64,000 bases of DNA from Stigmatella ashevillena (GTDB lineage Bacteria; Myxococcota; Myxococcia; Myxococcales; Myxococcaceae). Below, piece by piece: positions 26,096 through 33,461 of this stretch. The DNA is taken from assembly GCF_028368975.1 (NCBI RefSeq), contig NZ_JAQNDM010000002.1, positions 5,140,425 to 5,204,424 on the forward strand. The letters are read 5' to 3'. Each line of letters starts with the position of its first letter. The stretch's first letter is position 1. The translations under genes and the position numbers were made by a program. The notes beneath the pieces were generated by a model. That model had not been told where the DNA came from. It made no database searches and worked only from the letters and a program-made list of their open reading frames with translations.

Positions 26096-27073
26096 TCAGG
26101 GGCATGCATCGAACTCGTTCGGACATTTTCCCCCGAGGCTGTTCGCGCTCGAACTCGCGACGCCGAGAAGGCCGACCTTGCCGCTCCAATCCTGTCCCAC
26201 CCCGAGAGAAGGGTCGTCACAGTCCGGCGCAAGGCGAAGTCCGGAGCACCCTGAGTAGCGCGTCCGCCTCAGACACACGAGACCCTTCTCATCCCAGAGA
26301 GACTCGAACGCGTACTCCGGGACCTCCTTTTTCTGGATGTTCCAGCGATCGTACATATCGATCTTCGTATCGCGGCAGGTGAAGGAGCGATCGTCCTTCA
26401 AATAATCGGCCCGGACCGCATGCATACAGGCTCGAAAGAGCTTCTCGAGCGGCTTTCCGGCATCCTCTCCATGAAAGGCGCCAGGCAAGTACCCTCCCTG
26501 AATGCACTTGGCGACGGCGCCCGAGATGCACGAGACCGTGAACGCGGTCTCGCTCGGATTCCAAGTCGTGTTCTGCCAATAGCCGGGAATGAGCATCGCC
26601 TTTCCTTTCAAGTTCTCGAAGTAGGTGCAGCTTGCTCTCCCCTGGGGGCAATTCCGGGCGGTCTCTTCGTCGGTGGGGGTATACGTCTCCGTGGGACAGA
26701 AGTCTCTCAGGCCATCGCGCGTCTTCACGGTGTAGAGATTGACCGTACGGCCCCCCTTGAGCTCGTGTCGGATGCCTGTATCGGTGATCTTCAAAGGGAT
26801 GGTCTTGTCCTGCTCGGTGTATCCCACGTAGTGGCCCGAACGGGCCATGTCTCGTTCCACGCGAACGATGCGCTCGACACACTCCCCTCTGAACAAAGCC
26901 CCCTGGGGCAGGTGATCCTTCCGGGCCGCATCGGCATCGGGGCAGAGCCATTCACGCGGTTGACCTGGAGCAACCTTCTGCTCGCTCCGGCCGGGAAAGT
27001 CCTGCAACCGGGGCTTGCATCCGATGATCAGAACAACGGTGAAGAGCACGGCACGGCAGAAGCCTCGTGACAT
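26096..27073 (-). CDS. ADYC-family-like lipoprotein
   Basis: A signal with lipobox (VLFTVVLIIGC) is followed by ~305 residues rich in Cys. The region RACMHAVRADYLKDDRS followed by TKIDMYDRWNIQ corresponds to the signature of the ADYC domain found in many myxobacterial exported proteins, but the fourth motif residue is Leu (ADYL) in place of Cys. Paired Cys elsewhere (WLCPDAD, GECVERI, NCPQGRASC, VSCISGAVAKC, LVCLRR) suggest disulphides. The start has GGAGG upstream. It is read from its own -24/-12 promoter, divergent from the protease operon, and its stop converges on the kinase fusion with 15 bases between. Confidence 0.75.
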   Translation of the reverse strand: MSRGFCRAVLFTVVLIIGCKPRLQDFPGRSEQKVAPGQPREWLCPDADAARKDHLPQGALFRGECVERIVRVERDMARSGHYVGYTEQDKTIPLKITDTGIRHELKGGRTVNLYTVKTRDGLRDFCPTETYTPTDEETARNCPQGRASCTYFENLKGKAMLIPGYWQNTTWNPSETAFTVSCISGAVAKCIQGGYLPGAFHGEDAGKPLEKLFRACMHAVRADYLKDDRSFTCRDTKIDMYDRWNIQKKEVPEYAFESLWDEKGLVCLRRTRYSGCSGLRLAPDCDDPSLGVGQDWSGKVGLLGVASSSANSLGGKCPNEFDACP

Positions 27074-27140
27074 CGCATACCTCCATTTTTGGGTGTTTCA
27101 TGACCGGTCCTCTGGCCGAGGATCGACGCACCTCACCCTC

Positions 27141-27156
27141 AGCAAAGCCTGTGCCC
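27141..27156 (-). promoter_or_regulatory. Sigma-54 promoter of the ADYC-like gene
   Basis: The minus strand reads GGGCACAGGCTTTGCT. GG and GC are ten bases apart, with GGCAC and TTGC matching consensus and one deviation (G for T before GG). The start codon at 27073 lies about 55-60 bases beyond the expected RNA start. Confidence 0.65.
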
Positions 27157-27207
27157 ACATTCCCAAGGCACCGGCAGAGCCACCACCGCTTCGCCCATTC
27201 CAATTCT

Positions 27208-27225
27208 TTAGACACGCCTGTCCAA
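27208..27225. promoter_or_regulatory. Candidate shared activator site between two divergent sigma-54 promoters
   Basis: TTAGACA-CGCC-TGTCCAA is an inverted repeat with one mismatch. Its centre is 62 bp from the minus-strand -24 GG and 61 bp from the plus-strand -24 GG, so one site could serve both promoters. The CTGTCCAATC half-site and flank equal those at 20624-20633. Confidence 0.55.
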
Positions 27226-27275
27226 TCGGCATGGTTGCTCGCCCCCGCTCGCCTTCTCCTGCGGCCCGTTCGAGC

Positions 27276-27290
27276 TGGCGCGTCCTTTGC
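27276..27290 (+). promoter_or_regulatory. Sigma-54 promoter of the DUF4403-C11-C14 operon
   Basis: TGGCGCGTCCTTTGC, followed by TTT, has GG and GC exactly ten bases apart and close agreement with TGGCACG-N4-TTGC. The RNA would start near 27302, about 40 bases before the ATG at 27343. Confidence 0.7.
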
Positions 27291-27342
27291 TTTCCTCATG
27301 GATTCGATGAAGACGCCGTGTGCGCCGAACCCGAGGAGAACC

Positions 27343-28761
27343 ATGTTCAAGGGATTGCTCATCAGCATGCTGGTCCAGCTGAGTCCCTCCGATCGGAGGG
27401 AGGCGGCACCGCCTCCTTTTCTCGACCCTCCTCCCGTTCTCCAGGTGCCCGTCTCGTCCCTCTCAGTGCCCATCACACTGGACCTCACAGCGCTTCCAGC
27501 CCTCGTGGAGCAGGAAGTCCCGTCCAGCATCAATGCCATGGGCGCCTGGACGATGGTTGACAATGGCCGGGTCGGCATCAAGTACAAGGCCTCGCGCTCT
27601 CCCTTCTCCTTGTTCGTCGAGGAAAACTCGCTGAAGGCCCGTGCTCAAATCGAGTACGAAGCGACGGGATGTATCAGGAGCAAGATTCCTTTCCTGGGGA
27701 TCGATGTCTGCTCACCTGTCGCCAGTTGTGGGATCCATGAGCCTCGAAGGCAGGCGTACGTGGCTGGAGCGGCCGTCCTCGACTGGTCGCCGGATTGGCA
27801 CCTCACCTCGAAGACCTTCTTCCAGACCGGATTCCCCAATCGTTGCCGTGTGACGTTTTTGAATCATGACATGACGCCCCACATTGATCGGGCCCTCTCG
27901 CGTTACCTCACCCGCGCCGCGGAAAACCTCGACGCCAAGGTGAAAGAAGCCACGACCATGCGGAGCCACGCCGAAAAGCTCTGGCAGGCAGCCTCCTCTC
28001 CCATCGCGCTGCAGCCCTCCACGTGGCTGCAGCTCTCTCCGAAGGAGATCCAAGTGGCCCCCCTGCGCGGGAACGGACTGAGTGTGACCACCGCCGTGGA
28101 GTTGGTCTTCCAGCCGCTGATCACCTTGGGCCCCCGTCCGGAGGCGCTGTCCGCCCCCCTTCCCCCGCTCAAGGTTGGCACATCCGGGAAGGGGGTTCAC
28201 ATCACGCTCGAGGCGAAGCTGGCGTTCGAAGAAGCCACCCGCATCATCGGAGCGACGCTGCCACGAAAGATCACCTTCAAAGGGATGGAGACCGAGATCC
28301 GGAAAGTGGAGGTCTCCGGCAACAAAGGCCACGCGCTCCTCAAGGTCTCGGTCCACATCGCATCTGGATTACCCGAGCCCACCGACGTGACGCTGACGCT
28401 GAATGGCAAACCGCGGTACGACAGCCAGACGGGGATGCTCTCCTTCGATGAACTCGACTATCTCGCCGAGAGTCAGGAAACCATCGTCAAACACCTCGAC
28501 CCGTTCATCCACACCGCCCTGCGCTCCGAGTTGCAGCAACAGTCAAGTTGGCAGGTGGGGCGGCAAGTCGATGCCTATCGACAGGCGCTGGACTCCGCGC
28601 TCAGGGACCTCAAGCTGTCGGAGGGCATCACCCTACGAGGACAGATCAAGGGTCTCAGGCCCCTCGGCATCGTGATGGCCGAGGACGCCTTCGTGGTGGT
28701 CGTCGAGGCCTACGGTGAAGTGGAAGCACTCCTGGCCCTTCCCTTTTCGAGGAATGAGTAG
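27343..28761 (+). CDS. DUF4403 family protein
   Basis: The ATG at 27343 is chosen because GAGGAG lies six bases upstream and just downstream of the sigma-54 promoter; the open frame upstream crosses the promoter. The 472-residue protein shows the DUF4403 pattern (GIKYKASRSPFSLFVEEN, GCIRSKIPFLGIDVC followed by SPVASCG, HIDRALSRYLTRAA, LQLSPKEIQVAPLRG). Members of this family are thought to be exported or envelope lipid-binding-like tubular proteins of unknown role. Only a short, weak hydrophobic stretch is present at the N-terminus (FKGLLISMLVQLS), so export is not certain. It is the first gene of a four-gene operon with two cysteine proteases. Confidence 0.85.
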   Translation: MFKGLLISMLVQLSPSDRREAAPPPFLDPPPVLQVPVSSLSVPITLDLTALPALVEQEVPSSINAMGAWTMVDNGRVGIKYKASRSPFSLFVEENSLKARAQIEYEATGCIRSKIPFLGIDVCSPVASCGIHEPRRQAYVAGAAVLDWSPDWHLTSKTFFQTGFPNRCRVTFLNHDMTPHIDRALSRYLTRAAENLDAKVKEATTMRSHAEKLWQAASSPIALQPSTWLQLSPKEIQVAPLRGNGLSVTTAVELVFQPLITLGPRPEALSAPLPPLKVGTSGKGVHITLEAKLAFEEATRIIGATLPRKITFKGMETEIRKVEVSGNKGHALLKVSVHIASGLPEPTDVTLTLNGKPRYDSQTGMLSFDELDYLAESQETIVKHLDPFIHTALRSELQQQSSWQVGRQVDAYRQALDSALRDLKLSEGITLRGQIKGLRPLGIVMAEDAFVVVVEAYGEVEALLALPFSRNE

Positions 28762-28764
28762 CCC

Positions 28765-29637
28765 ATGCCCTTCTCCATCCAAGATCCGCGCGGCATGGTG
28801 CTCCTCATGCTGGTGTTTCCGGTGCTTTCAGCGGCAGCGATCGAGGGCGCCGAGTTCATCTTCCGGTTCGACAAGCCACTTCCGGTGGCAGATCAGACCG
28901 CGCGGCAGTGGCTTGAACACCGAGCCGCCCAACTGTTCGGGCAAGGCATCTCATACGCCTGGCCTCAGGCGGGCGACTCGATCGTGCTGTCCATCCCACG
29001 CCAGCAGCCTGAGTTCATCGCAGAATCGGGGCAGGCCCTCCGCGTGCGGCTTCGAGAAGGGATCGAGGTGCTCGTCGGAGTCAAGACCCCTCCGTGGATG
29101 CCCCCCAGCGCCTGGAGCCAGCCCGCCGACGGGGGTGTCCGCGTCCACGGCTTCATCAATCTGAAGATGTTCGCGGACGCGGTGGCGCAGCACCTCAAGG
29201 GCTCACGCTTCATCCTCCCCCACGGAGATTCGAGCATGCAGTCCCTCGAACTGCGCACGAGCGGAGACGGGCTCGAAGCGAGCATCCAGCTCTCCGAGCA
29301 GGACGCGAAGCCAGGTGTGCTCATCATGCGCGGAACGCCCCGGTTCGTGGCCGAGAACGGAACCGTCAGCCTGACCGTTCCCGATGCGGAAGTGACCTAC
29401 AATGGCAAGCCGTTCGGGGCCCTCCAAGTCATCCTGCGGACCCAGCGCCTCTGGAAGCTCGATGTGGACATGGCTTCCATCGCGACGAAGGCCGAAGCGT
29501 TCTTCGAGTTTCATACCGGCTCGCTCGCCAAAGCAACCGTGACGCCCTTCCCAGATCTCCAGATCGAGGTGGTCGGCAATCACTTGCTCTTCACGTTCAG
29601 CCTCAACGTCACCCTCACCTACACCTATGCGCCGTGA
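28765..29637 (+). CDS. Exported protein of unknown function in the protease operon
   Basis: Starting three bases after the DUF4403 gene, it has a signal-like N-terminus (MVLLMLVFPVLSAAAIEG) and 290 residues of mainly beta character (EFIFRFDKPLPVAD, LRVRLREGIEVLVGV, GTVSLTVPDAEVTYNGKPFG, final strand LLFTFSLNVTLTYTYAP). It echoes the style of the neighbouring DUF4403 protein (LTLNGKP versus VTYNGKPFG) and may be a distant relative or partner. No catalytic motif or family is recognised. Confidence 0.75.
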   Translation: MPFSIQDPRGMVLLMLVFPVLSAAAIEGAEFIFRFDKPLPVADQTARQWLEHRAAQLFGQGISYAWPQAGDSIVLSIPRQQPEFIAESGQALRVRLREGIEVLVGVKTPPWMPPSAWSQPADGGVRVHGFINLKMFADAVAQHLKGSRFILPHGDSSMQSLELRTSGDGLEASIQLSEQDAKPGVLIMRGTPRFVAENGTVSLTVPDAEVTYNGKPFGALQVILRTQRLWKLDVDMASIATKAEAFFEFHTGSLAKATVTPFPDLQIEVVGNHLLFTFSLNVTLTYTYAP

Positions 29638-29665
29638 ACCGGCTGACACCACGGAGAGGTTCATC

Positions 29666-30973
29666 ATGCAACATGTCCAAACACTGATTGTCATTCTCCT
29701 TCTCGCAGCCTGTAGCCCAGCGCGGGCGAACCCCAGTCCCGCTCTCGCCGATTGGACGATCCTCGTGTTCATGAATGGGGACAACAACCTCGAACCCTGG
29801 GCACTGTCCGACTTCTACGAGATGGCGAGCGTCAAGAGCACGAAAAACGTCAACATCGCTGTGCAACTCGATCGGAACGGGCGATACACAGGGGCTTATA
29901 ACCGGTGGACGGAGACGCGCCGATTCCTCGTGAAGAAGAACCAGCTGCCGTCTCCAGACGCCTCCGTGCAGAACCTCGGTGAGGTGAACATGGGGGACCC
30001 CAAGGCCCTCGAAGACTTCCTCCGCTGGGGAATGCAGACCTACCCTGCGAAGCGTTACGCCCTCATCCTCTGGGATCACGGCCAGGGATACCGAGACATC
30101 TCAGACACAGGCTTCCAAGGAGATTTCTTCAGAAGCGCACGCGGCATGCCTTTCCGATCCGTGTCTCACGACGATACCGACAGGGACCAGCTTTACAATC
30201 AGGAGATCCAGCAGGCCCTGCGCGCGGCACTGGCGGGAAAGAAGCTTGATCTCATCGGCTTTGACGCATGCTTGATGGGCATGCTCGAGACGGCCTACGC
30301 CATGCGGGAGTTCGCGGAGGTCATGGTCGCCAGCGAAGACCTCGAGCCAGGCTTCGGTTGGGCCTACGACAAGTGGGTCGCCGAGCTGGCCGAACGGCCG
30401 GGCGCCTCCTCCGAAGAAGTCGCTCGAATGATCGTGAAGACCTACCCGCAGGCGTACAACCCCTCTGTTCTGCAGCCCGACGAGACGATGACGCTCTCCG
30501 CCATCCGCCTGAGCCAGATCGATCCGCTCGCCGCCGCTGTCTCCACGCTGAGTGACGCCATGCTCCGCTCCCTCGACACGGAGATCGGTGCGATCGAGGC
30601 GGCTCGACACGCATCTCCCGCATTCGCGAGGGATCATCCCAAGAAAGGGGATCAGCGTTTCCATCACGTGGACTTGAAGAAGTTCGCGACGGAGTACCAG
30701 GGCCGCACGAGGAACGAGGACATCCAGAAGTCGCTCGCAGAGGTGATTGCGCGTCACCAGCCAGCAGTCATCGCTTCCTATGCTGGCCCCGTCCGGTTGC
30801 GCGAGGGGGCCAGCGGGCTCGCCATCTACTTCCCTGCGGGAAGAATGGCGTATGCGACGGATGTGCTCGAGGAGCGTGGGTATGAAAAGAGCAATGAAGT
30901 GTATCCCGTGGCCTTCGTCCGAGAGCAGCGCTGGGCAGACTTCCTTCACGCGTACTTCGAGAGGGTTCCATGA
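29666..30973 (+). CDS. Clostripain-family (C11) cysteine protease, lipoprotein
   Basis: Start at the ATG at 29666 with GGAGAGG upstream; it opens a lipoprotein signal (TLIVILLLAAC). The 435-residue chain carries the caspase-clan (CD) dyad in the C11 arrangement: His in ALILWDHGQGY and Cys in LIGFDACLMGM, followed by the family motif MVASEDLEPGFGW. The start WTILVFMNGDNNLEP is also typical. C11 proteases cut after basic residues and often self-process. Lipid anchoring places this one in the envelope. Its stop overlaps the next gene (ATGA), so it is made together with the C14 protease. Confidence 0.92.
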   Translation: MQHVQTLIVILLLAACSPARANPSPALADWTILVFMNGDNNLEPWALSDFYEMASVKSTKNVNIAVQLDRNGRYTGAYNRWTETRRFLVKKNQLPSPDASVQNLGEVNMGDPKALEDFLRWGMQTYPAKRYALILWDHGQGYRDISDTGFQGDFFRSARGMPFRSVSHDDTDRDQLYNQEIQQALRAALAGKKLDLIGFDACLMGMLETAYAMREFAEVMVASEDLEPGFGWAYDKWVAELAERPGASSEEVARMIVKTYPQAYNPSVLQPDETMTLSAIRLSQIDPLAAAVSTLSDAMLRSLDTEIGAIEAARHASPAFARDHPKKGDQRFHHVDLKKFATEYQGRTRNEDIQKSLAEVIARHQPAVIASYAGPVRLREGASGLAIYFPAGRMAYATDVLEERGYEKSNEVYPVAFVREQRWADFLHAYFERVP

Positions 30974-32208
30974 GAAGCATTGACAGCCGCCGCGCCCGGG
31001 AAACACCCGTCGTTGCGCTTGTGGCCTTCTTCCTCGCGTTGGTCGGCGAAGCCCTCGCGGACGAAGAGAAGACGACAGACTCCAAACGCCCCGTACAGAT
31101 CGGGCGCGCCCTCATCGTTGCCAACAGAACGGAGCCGCAAGCGGAATTGGAACAGAATGGCTCCATCCTCGGCGCCCAACTGGTCGCGGCCGCACTGAAC
31201 CAAGTGGGGCTCGCGAGCGTCACGAGCACGACCGACCTCACCGCGAGCGAACTCAGGCGCCTCTTGGTGGAGCGCCAGAAGGCTCCCGCCGAGGACTCCT
31301 GGTCTCTGTTTCACTATGGCGGCCACGCCGTTCATTGGCGTGGGGAGAACTACCTCCTCGCGAGCGATTTCCCCTATGGGGAGAAGGCTCCGAAGGACGA
31401 AGCCGCCATCTCAGCGGCGCTCAAGGCGCACGCGGTCGCACTGAAGGAGGTGATCAGATCAGCCCCCGCGCACTCCCGCCCCAATGTCGTCATCATTGAT
31501 GCGTGCCGCAACAACCCATTTCCTCAAGACGGCGCGCTGGGCAGGTCCTGGTCGAGTGGTCTCGAAGAGGAAGACGAGCCCTTTCCGCACTCGCTGATCG
31601 CCTTTTCCGCTGCGCCCACCCTGGTGGCCTCGGACCCCTGGCAAGCACCTTCCCTCTACACCAGCGCGCTGGCCGGATTGTTAAAGCTGCCAGGTGCCAG
31701 GTTGCTCAGCGTCTTTCCGGAGCTGACCCACATCATGCGGTTCTCGGCCCAGTGGCCTGTTTTCACCTCCTACGTGGGTGCCGAGGACGATGTCCTCTTG
31801 AGAGAGCCCGCCACACTGACCGTCCGGGCCGCCGCGAATGACGATGCCGTCCTGCTCCGGAACGAAAAGCTCGTCGGGATGGCAGGGCAGCAGCAGCCAT
31901 TCTCCGTGGTCCTCGATCCGGGGGAGAATGTCTTTCGGCTGCTCGTCTACAACCAGAAGAGCTTCACCGGGGGCTTCGAGCTGTTCGGAGGGTACCAGCG
32001 CGAAGGTTGGAGCGTGGGGTTGAGCCTCACCGAGCCTGGCCAAGCTGAGCCGTTGGTCAGAATCCATGAATCAGAACCCACTCCCGCAGACGAGTCGCGG
32101 CATGGCCGACTTTTCGATGTCGCGACCTTCGTCATCCACCTGGATCCATGGACGGGGAGGATCACCCAGACAGGAGGGGTGCAGAACCTCTGGCGCGGAA
32201 TTCCATAG
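30970..32208 (+). CDS. Caspase-family (C14, metacaspase-like) protease
   Basis: The 412 residues start with a probable signal peptide (VVALVAFFLALVGEALA). The p20-like domain contains the His of SLFHYGGHAVHW and the Cys of NVVIIDACRNNPF, the classical C14 dyad; the NNPF tail is frequent in bacterial caspase homologues. After ~280 residues a beta-sandwich-like domain follows (LTVRAAANDDAVLLRN, FSVVLDPGENVFRLLVYNQ). Metacaspase relatives cut after Arg/Lys and can act in cell death or immunity; this one is probably exported. It is the last gene of the sigma-54 operon and overlaps the C11 gene by four bases. The 131 bases after its stop hold no gene. Confidence 0.9.
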   Translation: MRSIDSRRARETPVVALVAFFLALVGEALADEEKTTDSKRPVQIGRALIVANRTEPQAELEQNGSILGAQLVAAALNQVGLASVTSTTDLTASELRRLLVERQKAPAEDSWSLFHYGGHAVHWRGENYLLASDFPYGEKAPKDEAAISAALKAHAVALKEVIRSAPAHSRPNVVIIDACRNNPFPQDGALGRSWSSGLEEEDEPFPHSLIAFSAAPTLVASDPWQAPSLYTSALAGLLKLPGARLLSVFPELTHIMRFSAQWPVFTSYVGAEDDVLLREPATLTVRAAANDDAVLLRNEKLVGMAGQQQPFSVVLDPGENVFRLLVYNQKSFTGGFELFGGYQREGWSVGLSLTEPGQAEPLVRIHESEPTPADESRHGRLFDVATFVIHLDPWTGRITQTGGVQNLWRGIP

Positions 32209-32339
32209 GCAGAATCTGCGTACCGCGGGCAGGGAGGGGGTGCCGAGCAATGCCTCTCCCAGCTCGTTTCGGTAAGCGTGCCACAGCGCTCCCCGCTCGC
32301 GGAGCAGGGCGTCGGAACGGGTGCTTATCCAGTTGCTGG

Positions 32340-32810
32340 TCAGACCTCCTCGTCGGGCAGGAGCGTGCGGAGCAGTTCATCGTCAGGGCCGAGAGGGCGC
32401 CAGCCGGGCGGAGGCGGCGTGGCGCGAAGAACTGCCCTCACTCGCTCGGCCTGCGGCTGATGCGTTTCAGGAGTGTAGGCAGACCAACGGACGAGTGCCT
32501 GAGCCACCTCAAAGCGATTTGCGTCGTCCATCACCGCAGGCCAGCCGCCAGGAAGACCTTCAGACAGCTCGCGCACGAGGATATCTCGTACAAAGCGCGT
32601 GACCTGGCGGCGCTGCTCTGCTTCGGCGTGCAACCCGCCTAACAGTTGCACTGCAGCAATATCATCGTCGCCAAGCTCCTCGGCCAATTGGTAGAGCGGA
32701 ATGGCAGGACGCGCCGCAGCAAAGGCGGTGAGCGAATCGTAGCCTCGCGCACGAACCCGCTCATACAGACGAACCCGCCAGTTGCCCTGCCAGGGATGTC
32801 TGGAGGTCAT
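32340..32810 (-). CDS. Second putative immunity protein, paralogue of the 32991 gene
   Basis: The 156-residue protein aligns along its whole length with the next gene upstream: both have GNWRVRLYERVRxRGY-type starts, PLYxLAEELG, LVRE(L/F)SE.L.GGWP, FTPETH-type segments and the same C-terminus PPPGWRPLGPDDELLRTLLPDEEV (partly PPGW...). It is cytosolic with no signal. The position, second after a DUF2380 toxin, indicates an immunity duplicate that has diverged, perhaps to cover a variant toxin. The family name is not known to me. The start ATG at 32810 has GGAGG-like bases (GGAGGGG) upstream. Confidence 0.75.
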   Translation of the reverse strand: MTSRHPWQGNWRVRLYERVRARGYDSLTAFAAARPAIPLYQLAEELGDDDIAAVQLLGGLHAEAEQRRQVTRFVRDILVRELSEGLPGGWPAVMDDANRFEVAQALVRWSAYTPETHQPQAERVRAVLRATPPPPGWRPLGPDDELLRTLLPDEEV

Positions 32811-32990
32811 CGCCCCTCCATCGAATAAAACTCCTTCGTGTCACTGGGCTTGCCCCAATTGAGTGGACAGCAGGCTCAAGCTGCCAACGTATCAGGTAGG
32901 GTGGCTTTCTCAAAATCCACGGGGCTTTCAGTCGCGCGACAAGAGGCTTGGAGACAATCTCGGAAGGAGCGCCGCAGCACTTCCCCGCTT

Positions 32991-33461
32991 TCAGACTTCC
33001 TCATCGGGCAGAAGCGTTCGGAGCAGTTCATCGTCGGGACCGAGCGGGCGCCAACCAGGCGGTGGGGACGTGGCGAGGAGCGTTGCCGTGACCTGTCTGG
33101 CACGCGCCTTGTGCGTTTCTGGAGTAAAGCCAATCCAGGAAGCAAATGTTTCGGCGACGGCAAAGCGAGATTCGTCATCCAACACGCCCGGCCAGCCGCC
33201 GGAGAGGCTCTCTGAGAACTCGCGTACGAGCTGTCCTCGTACCAAGCGCGTCACTTGGTGGTTCCGCTCTGCCTCGTCCACCAAGCCGCTTAACAACTGC
33301 ACCGCATTGAGGTCACCCCCGCCCAGTTCCTCCGCCAACGCGTAGAGGGGCATGGCAGGGCGGGCCTCAGCGAAGGCAGTGAGCGAAGCATAACCGCGCT
33401 CGCGCACCCTCTCATACAAACGGACCGTCCAATTGCCACGCCAGGAACGTCCCCCATTCAT
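32991..33461 (-). CDS. Putative immunity protein of the DUF2380 toxin
   Basis: This 156-residue soluble protein starts inside the toxin stop (ATGA, 33458-33461), the usual coupling of a toxin with its antidote. The sequence is largely helical (LTAFAEARPAMPLYALAEELG, LSGLVDEAERNHQVTRLV). It is not assigned to a named family here; the role is inferred from position and from the presence of a tandem paralogue just downstream. The 180 bases between the two copies contain no gene; part of it near 32960-32990 resembles the flank after the second copy, consistent with a segmental duplication. Confidence 0.75.
   Translation of the reverse strand: MNGGRSWRGNWTVRLYERVRERGYASLTAFAEARPAMPLYALAEELGGGDLNAVQLLSGLVDEAERNHQVTRLVRGQLVREFSESLSGGWPGVLDDESRFAVAETFASWIGFTPETHKARARQVTATLLATSPPPGWRPLGPDDELLRTLLPDEEV

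Noticed and set aside
32838-32880. Sequence resembling an insertion-sequence end (TGTCCACT...GGGGCAAGC on the minus strand)
   Set aside because: No partner inverted repeat or transposase fragment was found nearby.
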